DNA of 21,626 nt from Deltaproteobacteria bacterium (GTDB lineage Bacteria; Desulfobacterota; SM23-61). The translations under genes were made by a program, and so were the position numbers. The stretch lies in the NCBI GenBank assembly GCA_016234425.1, contig JACRCA010000054.1, forward strand, positions 1 through 21,626. Direction: 5' to 3'. Shown in pieces: positions 12,701-20,119 of the stretch (positions are counted from its first letter, which is position 1; each line of letters begins with the position of its first letter). The notes beneath the pieces were generated by a model that did no database searches, was not told the DNA's origin, and saw only the letters and a program-made list of their open reading frames with translations.

Positions 12701-14951
12701 CCTGAGCAACTACAAGGATTATCTTTCGGACAAAGCCCACCAAGTCTTGGCTTCCGCCATCGAGGAATCTCAGAAGCGCCAGCACCACTACCTGGGCGTG
12801 GAGCATATTTTTTGGGCCCTTATGGAGGTGGAAAGCGCCCTTTTTGCGGACCTCGCCGACAAGCTAAACGTGAGCCCCCGCAAAGTGATCCATTCTCTGC
12901 AAGAATATCTGAATGTTTCCAAGCAGGTCTTGGGCGGGGGGATGAAGGTTCCTCCTTCAACGAAGACGATCTTTAAACTGGCCTGGGATTCGGCCATCAG
13001 TTCAGGCCGGAAGGTAATCGAGACCACAGACCTCCTCAAGGCTATTTTCCAGGAGGGCCATAACATCCCCGTGCGCATTTTGCGAGGGATGGGAGTAGAC
13101 CCCAACGTCGTTACCCGCCTCATCTCGCTGCAGACAAAGGTCCTGGAGGAAAAAACCGAGGAATTCAAGAAGAGATATGACCTTCCCCCCTATTTGAACA
13201 ACTTCGGGGTTAACTTGAATAAGCTGGCGCGAGTGGGGAAACTTCCACCCATCATCGGTCGAGATGCAGAGATTCAGCAGATCATGGAAATCCTATGTCA
13301 CCGTGACCGGCCGAATTCGGTAATGATTCTGGGTGAGCCTGGAGTCGGGAAGACGGCGGTAGTTGAGGGACTGGCCACAAAGCTGGAATTGTTTCCCGAG
13401 GAGGTTCCGAAGCGATTGCGCAGTTTTCAAATCGTCAACCTGCAGATGAACACGGTGGTGGCCGGGACCATGTTCCGGGGGATGTTCGAGGATCGCATCG
13501 AGAATGTGATCAAAGAGGTCAAGCGTCGGCAAAACCTGATCCTTTTCGTGGATGAGGCCCATACCTTAATCGGCGCTGGAACCGCCTTGGGTGTTCCCAC
13601 GGACGCGGCTACAATTTTTAAATCATCGCTGGCCAGAGGAGAGGTACAGATGATCGGGGCCACAACGGGCAGCGAATATAAAGTTCATATTGCCGAAGAT
13701 GAAGCCCTGGCCCGACGTTTTCGCATTGTCACCATCCAGGAGCCAACCATAAGCGAAGCCAGAGAAATCCTCGTCGGGCTTCGCCCCCGCCTGGAAAAAA
13801 ATTATTCTGTAAAAGTCAGTGATGAAGCCATCGAGACGGCTCTGGCCATGGCTCCGCGATATCAGCATAATCTCCGGCTTCCGGACAAAGCCATTAATTG
13901 GTTGGACACAGCATCCGTAAGGGTAGAAATTGAGAATTCCAGCCGGCCGGTGCTGGCCGAAGATGTGATCCAGGTTATTTCCCAGGAAACGCGCATTCCT
14001 AAAGACATGGTTTTCCGGGACACTACCGGGCGTTTTAAAAATATGGAAGAGGTGCTGGGCCGTCGAGTGGTCGGGCAAAAAGAAGCCATCTCCGCCTTGG
14101 CCCGAAACCTGCGCCTAAACAAAGGACCCCTGAAGGAGAATTTCGCCCGGCCGGACGGCGTACTGCTTTTCCTCGGCCCCACGGGCGTGGGCAAGACGGA
14201 ATTAGCCAAATCTTTGGCCGAGTTCCTTTTCGGAGACGACAAGAAGATGGTTCGCCTGGACATGTCCGAGTACCGGGATTCCACCATTTCGGTGGACAAG
14301 CTTATTGGCATGCCCCGAGGGATCGTCGGCTCCGAGCGGGGAGGGATCCTGACCAACCAGATACGGGATAATCCTTACACCGTGGTTCTCCTGGACGAGG
14401 TAGAGAAAGCTCATCCCAACGTGCTCAGCCTGTTCCTCCAGGTCTTCGATGAAGGTTTTCTGACGGATGGCCGGGGCAGAAGGGTCTATTTCAGCGATAC
14501 GGCCATCATTATGACCTCCAACCTGGGGTCGGACGAATTCAAACGCTTCCTGAAGCCCATGGGTTTCCTGGTCGATTCCCAGCACCTGGAGGCGGTAAAA
14601 AGGGCAGTTTTAAAGGAGGTAGAAAACTATTTCTCGCCGGAGTTTCTCAACCGGATTGATGACATCATGGTCTTCTCTCCCCTGACGCGGGAAGAAGTGC
14701 AAGAGATCACCCGGCGCTATTTGCAGGGCATTCGACAGAACCTCTCTACCCAGGGAAAGGCCCTCCATGTTACGGAAGAGGGGCTGGAGCTTTTAGTAGA
14801 GATAGGATTCAGCTTGAAGTATGGTGCTCGATTCCTCAAGCGGCGAATTGATGAGCGAGTGAAGATTCCCATCACTCTCCACTGGCGGGAAGGTTCTGAA
14901 TTCTTCGTCGATGCCGCGGGAGGTGAGCTGCAGGTGACTTGCAGGCCCTAA
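12693..14951 (+). CDS. Divergent Clp/Hsp100 ATPase (ClpA/ClpC-like, altered pore loops)
   Basis: A two-domain AAA+ unfoldase of 752 residues, close to ClpA in length and without the long ClpB coiled-coil middle domain. Clp N-domain at about 1-150. D1 has Walker A GEPGVGKT at 214-221, Walker B LILFVDEAHTLIG and an ALARRF arginine finger. D2 has Walker A GPTGVGKT at 495-502, Walker B VVLLDEVEKAH, sensor 1 IIMTSN and sensor 2 GARFLKRR. Both ATP sites look active. The substrate-gripping loops do not match the family: D1 has MFRGMFEDR (Phe261) instead of KYRGEFEDR, and D2 has RGIVGSERGG (Ile544) instead of PGYVGYEEGG. A MGFL motif at 623-626 sits where ClpA and ClpC carry the IGL/IGF-type ClpP-docking tripeptide. 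It overlaps the J-like gene by 8 bases and is probably co-translated. No clpP or clpS is in the window. Confidence 0.9.
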   Translation: MIDLSNYKDYLSDKAHQVLASAIEESQKRQHHYLGVEHIFWALMEVESALFADLADKLNVSPRKVIHSLQEYLNVSKQVLGGGMKVPPSTKTIFKLAWDSAISSGRKVIETTDLLKAIFQEGHNIPVRILRGMGVDPNVVTRLISLQTKVLEEKTEEFKKRYDLPPYLNNFGVNLNKLARVGKLPPIIGRDAEIQQIMEILCHRDRPNSVMILGEPGVGKTAVVEGLATKLELFPEEVPKRLRSFQIVNLQMNTVVAGTMFRGMFEDRIENVIKEVKRRQNLILFVDEAHTLIGAGTALGVPTDAATIFKSSLARGEVQMIGATTGSEYKVHIAEDEALARRFRIVTIQEPTISEAREILVGLRPRLEKNYSVKVSDEAIETALAMAPRYQHNLRLPDKAINWLDTASVRVEIENSSRPVLAEDVIQVISQETRIPKDMVFRDTTGRFKNMEEVLGRRVVGQKEAISALARNLRLNKGPLKENFARPDGVLLFLGPTGVGKTELAKSLAEFLFGDDKKMVRLDMSEYRDSTISVDKLIGMPRGIVGSERGGILTNQIRDNPYTVVLLDEVEKAHPNVLSLFLQVFDEGFLTDGRGRRVYFSDTAIIMTSNLGSDEFKRFLKPMGFLVDSQHLEAVKRAVLKEVENYFSPEFLNRIDDIMVFSPLTREEVQEITRRYLQGIRQNLSTQGKALHVTEEGLELLVEIGFSLKYGARFLKRRIDERVKIPITLHWREGSEFFVDAAGGELQVTCRP

Positions 14952-15053
14952 ACATTAAGGAGTTTATCCCCAACGCGGAGTTCGTTCGCGATTCACCAAA
15001 GAGCCGAGAACTTAGAGGAAAGCAATTAGATTCCCTTAAGAGGGGTCAAATCG

Positions 15054-16148
15054 ATGGAGAAGATAAGGTTAGCAGTTGTGGGGGTGGGGAATTGCGCGAG
15101 TTCTCTGATTCAAGGGATTGAATATTACCAAACCCACGAGGGCGCTGAAAGACTGGGATTGATGCATTATGATTTGGGAGGCTACCAGCCTGGGGACATG
15201 GAAGTGGTCGCGGCGATCGACGTGGACAAGCGGAAAGTCGGGAAACCCCTGGGCGAAGCGATCTTTGCCCTACCGAATTGCACCAAGGTGATCACCCCCA
15301 TGGTGTCGAATTCCAAAACGGTTGTATCCATGGGGCATGTACTGGACGGGATTTCCGACCACATGCGCGAATATCCGGAAGACCAGACCTTTGTTCTGGC
15401 CGAGGAGAAGCCCTGCGACGTAGAGAAGGTTTTGCGGGACAGCGGCGCGGAAATCCTTTTAAACTACCTGCCGGTAGGTTCGGAAGAAGCAAGTCGGTTC
15501 TACGCCACCTGCTGTCTGCATACGGGTGTGAGCCTGATTAACTGTATACCCGTCTTCATCGCCTCCAATCCGGAGTGGGGGAGAAGGTTTGCCGAACGCC
15601 ATATCCCGATCGTCGGGGATGACGTCAAAGCTCAGCTGGGGGCCACGATTCTCCACCGGGCGTTGACCCAGCTTTTTGTCGACCGCGGCGTGAAGATCGA
15701 TCGTACGTATCAACTCAACATCGGTGGAAACACGGACTTCCTAAACATGCTGAACCAAAGCCGGCTTCGGTCGAAGAAGATCTCCAAAACAGAGGCTGTC
15801 CAGTCCATCCTGGATTCTCCCCTGGAGGACCAAAACATCCACATCGGCCCGAGCGATTATGTTCCCTGGCAGAAGGATAACAAGATCTGCTTCCTGCGCA
15901 TCGAAGGAAGAGGGTTTGCCGGGGTGCCGCTGAATTTAGAGCTGCGACTTTCCGTAGAAGACTCCCCGAACAGCGCCGGGATAACCATCGATGCCATTCG
16001 TTGCTGTAAATTGGCCAGGGAGCGGAAGATCGGGGGGCCGTTGATCTCGGTCTCGGCTTATGCCATGAAGCACCCGCCCGAACAGGTTCCAGACCAGCAA
16101 GGTCGGCAGATGGTAGAGGAGTTCATCCGGGGCCTTCGTGAGAGGTAG
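15054..16148 (+). CDS. ino1: Inositol-3-phosphate synthase
   Basis: Converts D-glucose 6-phosphate to 1L-myo-inositol 3-phosphate (1-phosphate in older naming) with an internal NAD redox cycle. The 364 residues fit the short prokaryotic class found in actinobacteria and archaea rather than the ~510-residue eukaryotic form. Residues 8-16 (VVGVGNCAS) are the NAD-binding loop typical of this family. GLMHYDLGGYQPGD, VAAIDVDKRKVGK, NYLPVGSEEASRFYA, FIASNPEW and the catalytic-region stretch PIVGDDVKAQLGATILHR followed by YQLNIGGNTDFLNM are all characteristic. The start ATG follows GAGGGG. It is 14 bases upstream of a CDP-alcohol phosphatidyltransferase, which points to a role in inositol-phospholipid synthesis rather than compatible-solute synthesis (inference). 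Confidence 0.92.
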   Translation: MEKIRLAVVGVGNCASSLIQGIEYYQTHEGAERLGLMHYDLGGYQPGDMEVVAAIDVDKRKVGKPLGEAIFALPNCTKVITPMVSNSKTVVSMGHVLDGISDHMREYPEDQTFVLAEEKPCDVEKVLRDSGAEILLNYLPVGSEEASRFYATCCLHTGVSLINCIPVFIASNPEWGRRFAERHIPIVGDDVKAQLGATILHRALTQLFVDRGVKIDRTYQLNIGGNTDFLNMLNQSRLRSKKISKTEAVQSILDSPLEDQNIHIGPSDYVPWQKDNKICFLRIEGRGFAGVPLNLELRLSVEDSPNSAGITIDAIRCCKLARERKIGGPLISVSAYAMKHPPEQVPDQQGRQMVEEFIRGLRER

Positions 16149-16162
16149 GGTCGCATTCACCC

Positions 16163-16807
16163 ATGCTCAAAGCAAAGATCGGGGACCGGTTTGATCCCTT
16201 CCTGATCGGCACCTCTAACTTGATTCAGCGGATTGGGCTGAGGCCCAATTCTCTGACGTTTATCGGGCTGGGCTTGAATGGCCTGGCCTCTTGGGCATTG
16301 GCTGAGGGAGAATGGCTGCAAGGATCAGGCCTGATCATTCTGGCTGGGTTTTTTGACATCTTGGATGGGGCAGTGGCCAGAAATTGTAAGGAGGCCAGCT
16401 CTTTTGGTTCTTTTCTGGATTCGGTGGTTGACCGCTACTCAGACCTTAGCCTCCTGGTCGGCCTACTCATTTTTTACTCGCGACAGGGGAATGTACTTTA
16501 CCAAGTGCTGGTAGGATTAAGTCTCATGGGTACAGCCTTAGTTCCCTACACGCGAGCAAAGGCGGAGACACTCATTCCCCAATGTAACGTGGGGATCATG
16601 GAGAGGCCAGAGCGCATCCTGCTGATCTTTTTGGGGGCGGCGATTGTTTCGATCATGCCCATCGTGATCTGGGTCTTGGCGATTGGCACCAATTTGACTG
16701 TGATTCATCGGGTTCTCTACACCTATCGCCAAATGCCGAGGGAAGAGCCAACAACGAAGCCAGAAGGAAAAACCACAGAGATCACAGAGAAATCCTCTGT
16801 GTTATAA
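16163..16807 (+). CDS. CDP-alcohol phosphatidyltransferase, probably phosphatidylinositol phosphate synthase
   Basis: An integral membrane enzyme that moves a phosphatidyl group from CDP-diacylglycerol to an alcohol. The complete family signature D-x2-DG-x2-AR-x8-G-x3-D-x3-D is present: Asp65, Asp68, Gly69, Ala72, Arg73, Gly82, Asp86 and Asp90. Hydrophobic segments before and after it (about 30-60, 95-125, 148-175) fit the six-helix fold. The stretch YTRAKAET ... NVGIMERPERI resembles actinobacterial phosphatidylinositol phosphate synthases. The upstream gene makes inositol phosphate, so that alcohol is the likely acceptor, although phosphatidylglycerophosphate synthase activity cannot be excluded from sequence alone. 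The last ~11 codons lie in one arm of a 24-base inverted repeat, so the C-terminal tail (KTTEITEKSSVL) is probably repeat-derived. Confidence 0.85.
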   Translation: MLKAKIGDRFDPFLIGTSNLIQRIGLRPNSLTFIGLGLNGLASWALAEGEWLQGSGLIILAGFFDILDGAVARNCKEASSFGSFLDSVVDRYSDLSLLVGLLIFYSRQGNVLYQVLVGLSLMGTALVPYTRAKAETLIPQCNVGIMERPERILLIFLGAAIVSIMPIVIWVLAIGTNLTVIHRVLYTYRQMPREEPTTKPEGKTTEITEKSSVL

Positions 16808-17067
16808 TAAATAGTTTCTTCTAAGAGGGATAGCCGAAGGAATCAAATATTCTACTTCCGAAGTTCATTCCACGTTGGGGCCCAATATGTGCACGAGTTT
16901 GCAGGGGAAGTCCCAAGTTCATGAAGTTGCCTTTAAGGAGATAAGGGACGTCAGATAAAAGAAAATTGGGGTAAAATAGAAAAGCAAAGACGCAAATAGG
17001 CTCAGGATAGATTACTTGGTAAGGAATGAAGTGATGGGGGGTAGATTTCTCCGTGTTCTCTGTGGTT
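16771..17067. repeat. 24-base inverted repeat bracketing the 300-base gap after the phosphatidyltransferase gene
   Basis: The arm at 16771-16794 (AACCACAGAGATCACAGAGA and 4 more bases) and the arm at 17044-17067 are reverse complements with 2 mismatches in 24. The left arm is inside the 3' end of the coding region. It is followed by a small perfect hairpin, CACAGAG / CTCTGTG (16783-16801). The region 16808-17108 between the genes holds no convincing reading frame, RNA gene or strong promoter, only the right arm and, at 17095-17101, the AAGGAGG ribosome site of the next gene. The terminal inverted repeats and AT-rich interior recall a small non-autonomous mobile element, but no target duplication was identified. 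Confidence 0.65.
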
Positions 17068-17108
17068 AGGTTTTGGCAATACTGCGAGAGGCCTAAGGAG
17101 GGGAAAAC

Positions 17109-17486
17109 ATGGAAAGTGGGGAAGAAAAAAAAGGGTTTACCATTCGCGACCGGAGATTTTCTTCCCAGCAGGAAGAGCCGGCTAAGGGGGAATCAGGAAA
17201 AGAACAAAAAATATCAGAACCTCCTTCCCTTCCGGAAATCAACTTTTCTTCCTTTATTTTTTCTCTGGGCACCTCCACGCTGCTCCATTTGGGGGAGGTT
17301 CCCGATCCAGTGACTCAGAAGCGGGAGAAAAACCTTCCTTTGGCCAAACAGACCATCGACATCTTGGGAATGCTCAGAGAGAAGACGCAGGGGAATCTGA
17401 CGCCCGATGAACAAAAACTGATCGAAAACCTCCTCACTGACCTTCGCTGGCGCTACATCCGGGAGGCGAAAGGTCAACAAGAATAG
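17109..17486 (+). CDS. DUF1844-family protein
   Basis: A small soluble protein of 125 residues. The first ~45 residues are charged and probably disordered (many Glu, Lys, Ser). From about residue 47 the sequence is typical of DUF1844: FSSFIFSLGTSTLLHLGEVP, then NLPLAKQTIDILGMLREKTQ, GNLTPDEQKLIENLLTDLRW and RYI. No catalytic residues or membrane span are evident, and the family's function is not established. The AAGGAGG site 7 bases upstream of the ATG is strong. It precedes an HtrA protease gene by 52 bases on the same strand, so co-transcription is likely. Whether the two proteins act together cannot be told from sequence. Confidence 0.88.
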   Translation: MESGEEKKGFTIRDRRFSSQQEEPAKGESGKEQKISEPPSLPEINFSSFIFSLGTSTLLHLGEVPDPVTQKREKNLPLAKQTIDILGMLREKTQGNLTPDEQKLIENLLTDLRWRYIREAKGQQE

Positions 17487-17538
17487 GAGACAGAAGGCCG
17501 AATACAGAAATCTCCTGACTTCTGATTTAGGAGGAAGT

Positions 17539-19068
17539 ATGTCCATAGGGAATGAAGGGCTCGGGCCAACTTCCAGGCGCTTCGGAGTTGGCGTTCTGAT
17601 TTTCGTGGCTATCATCGGCCTATTGGCGGGCCTGCTGATTGCCTCCAGCATGGGCGTTCGGCCGTTGGCTAAGGATTTCGACCTGACCTTAGGGAAGAAA
17701 GTTTACCTGGCCGCAAATCCCTCCTCTTCGGCTTCCCCTAACTTCGTGGAGCTGGCCAAGCGGGTCAAGCCCGGGGTGGTAAACATCAGCACGACCAAGG
17801 TCATAAGAGGAGGGGGGAGGGTTTTCAGACATTTTTCCCCGCCATTTCGGGAGCACGATCCCTTTCGGGATTTCTTTGGCGAGGATTTTTTCGAGCGTTT
17901 TTTCGGGGGAATCCCCCAGAGAGATTACGTCCAGCGATCCTTGGGGTCGGGTGCCATCATCGATCGAGAAGGACATATCATTACCAATAACCATGTGATC
18001 GAAGGAGCGAGCGAGATCCGGATTCGTCTCTCTACAGAGAAAGAGTTTGAGGCGGAGGTCATCGGGCGAGACCCTAAGACGGACATCGCCCTGATCAAAA
18101 TCAAATCCTGGAAAGATTTGCCCGTTGTGGAGCTAGGGGATTCGGATAAGTTGGAAATCGGAGAATGGGTCATGGCCATCGGCAACCCCTTCGGACTCTC
18201 CCATACCGTGACCGTGGGGATCGTCAGCGCCAAAGGGAGAGTGATTGGCTCCGGACCATACGACGATTTTATCCAGACGGACGCTTCCATCAACCCCGGA
18301 AACAGCGGCGGCCCCCTGTTCAACATGAACGGAGAAGTTGTGGGCATCAACACAGCCATCGTGGCCGCTGGCCAGGGAATCGGCTTTGCCATTCCCATCA
18401 ACGTGGCTAAGGAAATTATCCCCCAGCTGAAAAAGAAGGGAAAGGTAACCCGGGGAGGCATCGGGGTTTATGTGCAGAAACTCACTCCGGATTTGGCCAA
18501 ATCTTTCGGGTTGGAACAGCCCAAGGGGGCGCTGGTGGCTGATGTCATCCCGGGGAGTGCGGCCGAAGCAGGGGGAATTCGGCGGGGGGACGTGATCATT
18601 AAATTCGACGGGAAAGACATCGACGAAATGAACGAGTTGCCCCGAGTCGTTGCCTCCACTCCCGTGGGTAAAGAGGTAGAAGTGGGAATCCTGCGGGAAG
18701 GGAAGCCTTTAACGATAAAGTTGAAGGTAGGCGAACTTAAGGATGAGGCCGCGGCTCCAACCGCAGAGAAAGCCAAAGTCGAGATGGGGATGAGTGTGCA
18801 GGAAATCACTCCGGAAATCGCCCGGCAGCTTCGCTTAAGCGAACCCAGCGGAGTGGTGGTCAGCCAGGTGGAGCCGGGGAGTCCGGCGGATGAGGCGGGA
18901 ATTCAAAGAGGAGATGTCATTCGGGAAGTGAATGGCCAGGGCATAGGCAAGCTCAGCGACTACCGGGCGGCATTGGGGAAAGTGAAAAAAGGAGAGATCG
19001 TCCGCCTCTTGGTCAAACGGGGCGAGCGAAATTTATACCTGGTAATGCGCAGCTCAAAGGTAGAATGA
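17539..19068 (+). CDS. Do/HtrA-type periplasmic serine protease with two PDZ domains (second copy)
   Basis: The paralogue of the protease at 3712, with 509 residues. A hydrophobic segment at about 15-39 (VGVLIFVAIIGLLAGLLIAS) is an uncleaved anchor or signal peptide. The triad is His152 (TNNHVI), Asp182 (KTDIALIKI) and Ser256 (NPGNSGGPLF). PDZ1 starts near residue 325 (KGALVADVIPGSAAEAGGI) and PDZ2 near residue 425 (SGVVVSQVEPGSPADEAGI). The LA-loop region holds DPFRDFFGEDFFERFFGG, as in DegP/DegQ/MucD proteins. AGGAGG lies 4-5 bases before the start. The stop codon overlaps the ispE start (ATGA). It is about 30 residues longer than the first copy and more like the standard MucD/DegQ form. 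Confidence 0.95.
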   Translation: MSIGNEGLGPTSRRFGVGVLIFVAIIGLLAGLLIASSMGVRPLAKDFDLTLGKKVYLAANPSSSASPNFVELAKRVKPGVVNISTTKVIRGGGRVFRHFSPPFREHDPFRDFFGEDFFERFFGGIPQRDYVQRSLGSGAIIDREGHIITNNHVIEGASEIRIRLSTEKEFEAEVIGRDPKTDIALIKIKSWKDLPVVELGDSDKLEIGEWVMAIGNPFGLSHTVTVGIVSAKGRVIGSGPYDDFIQTDASINPGNSGGPLFNMNGEVVGINTAIVAAGQGIGFAIPINVAKEIIPQLKKKGKVTRGGIGVYVQKLTPDLAKSFGLEQPKGALVADVIPGSAAEAGGIRRGDVIIKFDGKDIDEMNELPRVVASTPVGKEVEVGILREGKPLTIKLKVGELKDEAAAPTAEKAKVEMGMSVQEITPEIARQLRLSEPSGVVVSQVEPGSPADEAGIQRGDVIREVNGQGIGKLSDYRAALGKVKKGEIVRLLVKRGERNLYLVMRSSKVE

Positions 19069-19901
19069 GATTCCTATCGCCGGCAAAGGTCAACCTGTAT
19101 CTGGAGGTTTTGAAAAAGCGGCCAGACGGTTATCATGAAATTCAGACCTTGATGCACCGGGTGGCTCTCTTCGATGAAGTGGAGATCGGCTTGGGAGGCC
19201 GCGGAATCAGGCTGGTCAGCGAAGGTGAGAAGATACCGGCAGGGATAAGAAACCTGGCTTGCCGAGCAGCCCGGCTTTTCTTGCGGGAATTTGGAATTCA
19301 AAAGGATGTGGAGATTGGTTTAAAAAAAAGAATTCCTGTGGCTGCCGGGCTCGGTGGCGGAAGCAGTAATGCGGCTACGGTGCTCAGGGGATTGAATGAA
19401 TTGCTGCGAGTGAGGGGGGACAGGGAACTCTTGATGGCCTTGGGAGCAAAGATTGGAGCGGATGTCCCATTTTTCATCTTCCAAAAGCCGGCTTTGGCCC
19501 AGGGGATAGGAGAGAGGTTGGTTGCGGTGGAGGTGCCCAAGCCACTATGGTTCCTGATGGTCATTCCGCCTTTCCGCATCTCCACGGCCTGGGCTTACGA
19601 AGCCTACGACCTTTTAGGGACTAAAAAAAAAGAAGCCACGAAAATAAAAGATTCTTACCCGGATCTTAAGGATCTTTTGCCGGTCATGAAAAATGATCTG
19701 GAGGGAGTGGCCTTCAGCAGGCATCCCCAGATCGGCCGGATGAAGGAAGAGCTGTTAGCCCGGGGAGCCAGGGGAGCTCTGATGTCCGGCAGTGGCCCGG
19801 TGGTCTTTGGCCTTTTTCCCGCGAAAAAGGAGGCTGAGCGGGCGGAAGAAGCGATGCCTTTGCCGGCGGGGTGGAGAACAGTGATCGCCCGGGGGATTTA
19901 A
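19065..19901 (+). CDS. ispE: 4-diphosphocytidyl-2-C-methyl-D-erythritol kinase
   Basis: A GHMP kinase that phosphorylates CDP-methylerythritol in the non-mevalonate (MEP) isoprenoid pathway. The 278 residues are the normal length. Lys8 in SPAKVNLYLEV and Asp133 in GADVPFF are the two expected catalytic residues. PVAAGLGGGSSNAATVLRGL (91-110) is the glycine-rich ATP loop, and MSGSGPVVFGLF near the C-terminus is the third GHMP motif. The ATG overlaps the stop of the HtrA gene by 4 bases and has no strong ribosome site of its own, so translation is probably coupled. The order ispE – tRNA-Gln – prs – rplY that follows is common in deltaproteobacterial genomes. Confidence 0.96.
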   Translation: MRFLSPAKVNLYLEVLKKRPDGYHEIQTLMHRVALFDEVEIGLGGRGIRLVSEGEKIPAGIRNLACRAARLFLREFGIQKDVEIGLKKRIPVAAGLGGGSSNAATVLRGLNELLRVRGDRELLMALGAKIGADVPFFIFQKPALAQGIGERLVAVEVPKPLWFLMVIPPFRISTAWAYEAYDLLGTKKKEATKIKDSYPDLKDLLPVMKNDLEGVAFSRHPQIGRMKEELLARGARGALMSGSGPVVFGLFPAKKEAERAEEAMPLPAGWRTVIARGI

Positions 19902-19919
19902 GGAAATTCTTTTTTGGGG

Positions 19920-19990
19920 GCGCAGATTTTAGGGATTTTTAATATAAAAGCAAATTCTTTCTGCGCGGATCTGCGAAAATCTGCGTCCTA
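19920..19990. repeat. Dispersed inverted-repeat element before tRNA-Gln
   Basis: CGCAGATTTT at 19921-19930 pairs with AAAATCTGCG at 19976-19985. The right end (19971-19990) is the exact reverse complement of 2063-2082 in the lysA-dapF gap. It fills most of the 98 bases between ispE and the tRNA gene and ends 9 bases before the tRNA. Confidence 0.7.
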
Positions 19991-19999
19991 ATTTATTAC

Positions 20000-20074
20000 T
20001 GGGGCGTCGTCAAGCGGTAAGACACGGGTCTTTGGAACCCGGATTCGGAGGTTCGAATCCTCCCGCCCCAGCCA
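20000..20074 (+). tRNA. tRNA-Gln (anticodon TTG)
   Basis: A complete cloverleaf can be drawn. Acceptor stem TGGGGCG / CGCCCCA (20000-20006 and 20064-20070). D arm GTC-AAGCGGTAA-GAC. Anticodon stem CGGGT / ACCCG with loop CTTTGGA, anticodon TTG at 20032-20034. Five-base variable region. T arm GGAGG-TTCGAAT-CCTCC. Discriminator G and an encoded CCA (20072-20074). It reads CAA (and CAG by wobble). The U-A first pair and G discriminator agree with bacterial glutamine tRNAs. It lies between ispE and prs. Confidence 0.96.
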
Positions 20075-20119
20075 AAAATTTTGGAAAATTGCTAAGAAGA
20101 AAAGGAGGGAGGACAGAGA

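Noticed and set aside
3712..14951. Transmissible locus of stress tolerance (heat-resistance island) as the identity of the chaperone cluster.
   Set aside because: No integrase, transposase, FtsH, YfdX or HdeD genes are present, and rpoH, clpB and dnaK look like core genes.
16808..17108. Small gene or RNA in the gap after the phosphatidyltransferase gene.
   Set aside because: No frame with a credible start and ribosome site, no RNA fold I recognise, and no strong promoter were seen; only the inverted-repeat arm stands out.
20000..20074. tRNA-Gln as an integration site for a mobile element.
   Set aside because: No integrase and no second copy of the tRNA 3' end is visible. The flanking ispE and prs are in their common order.
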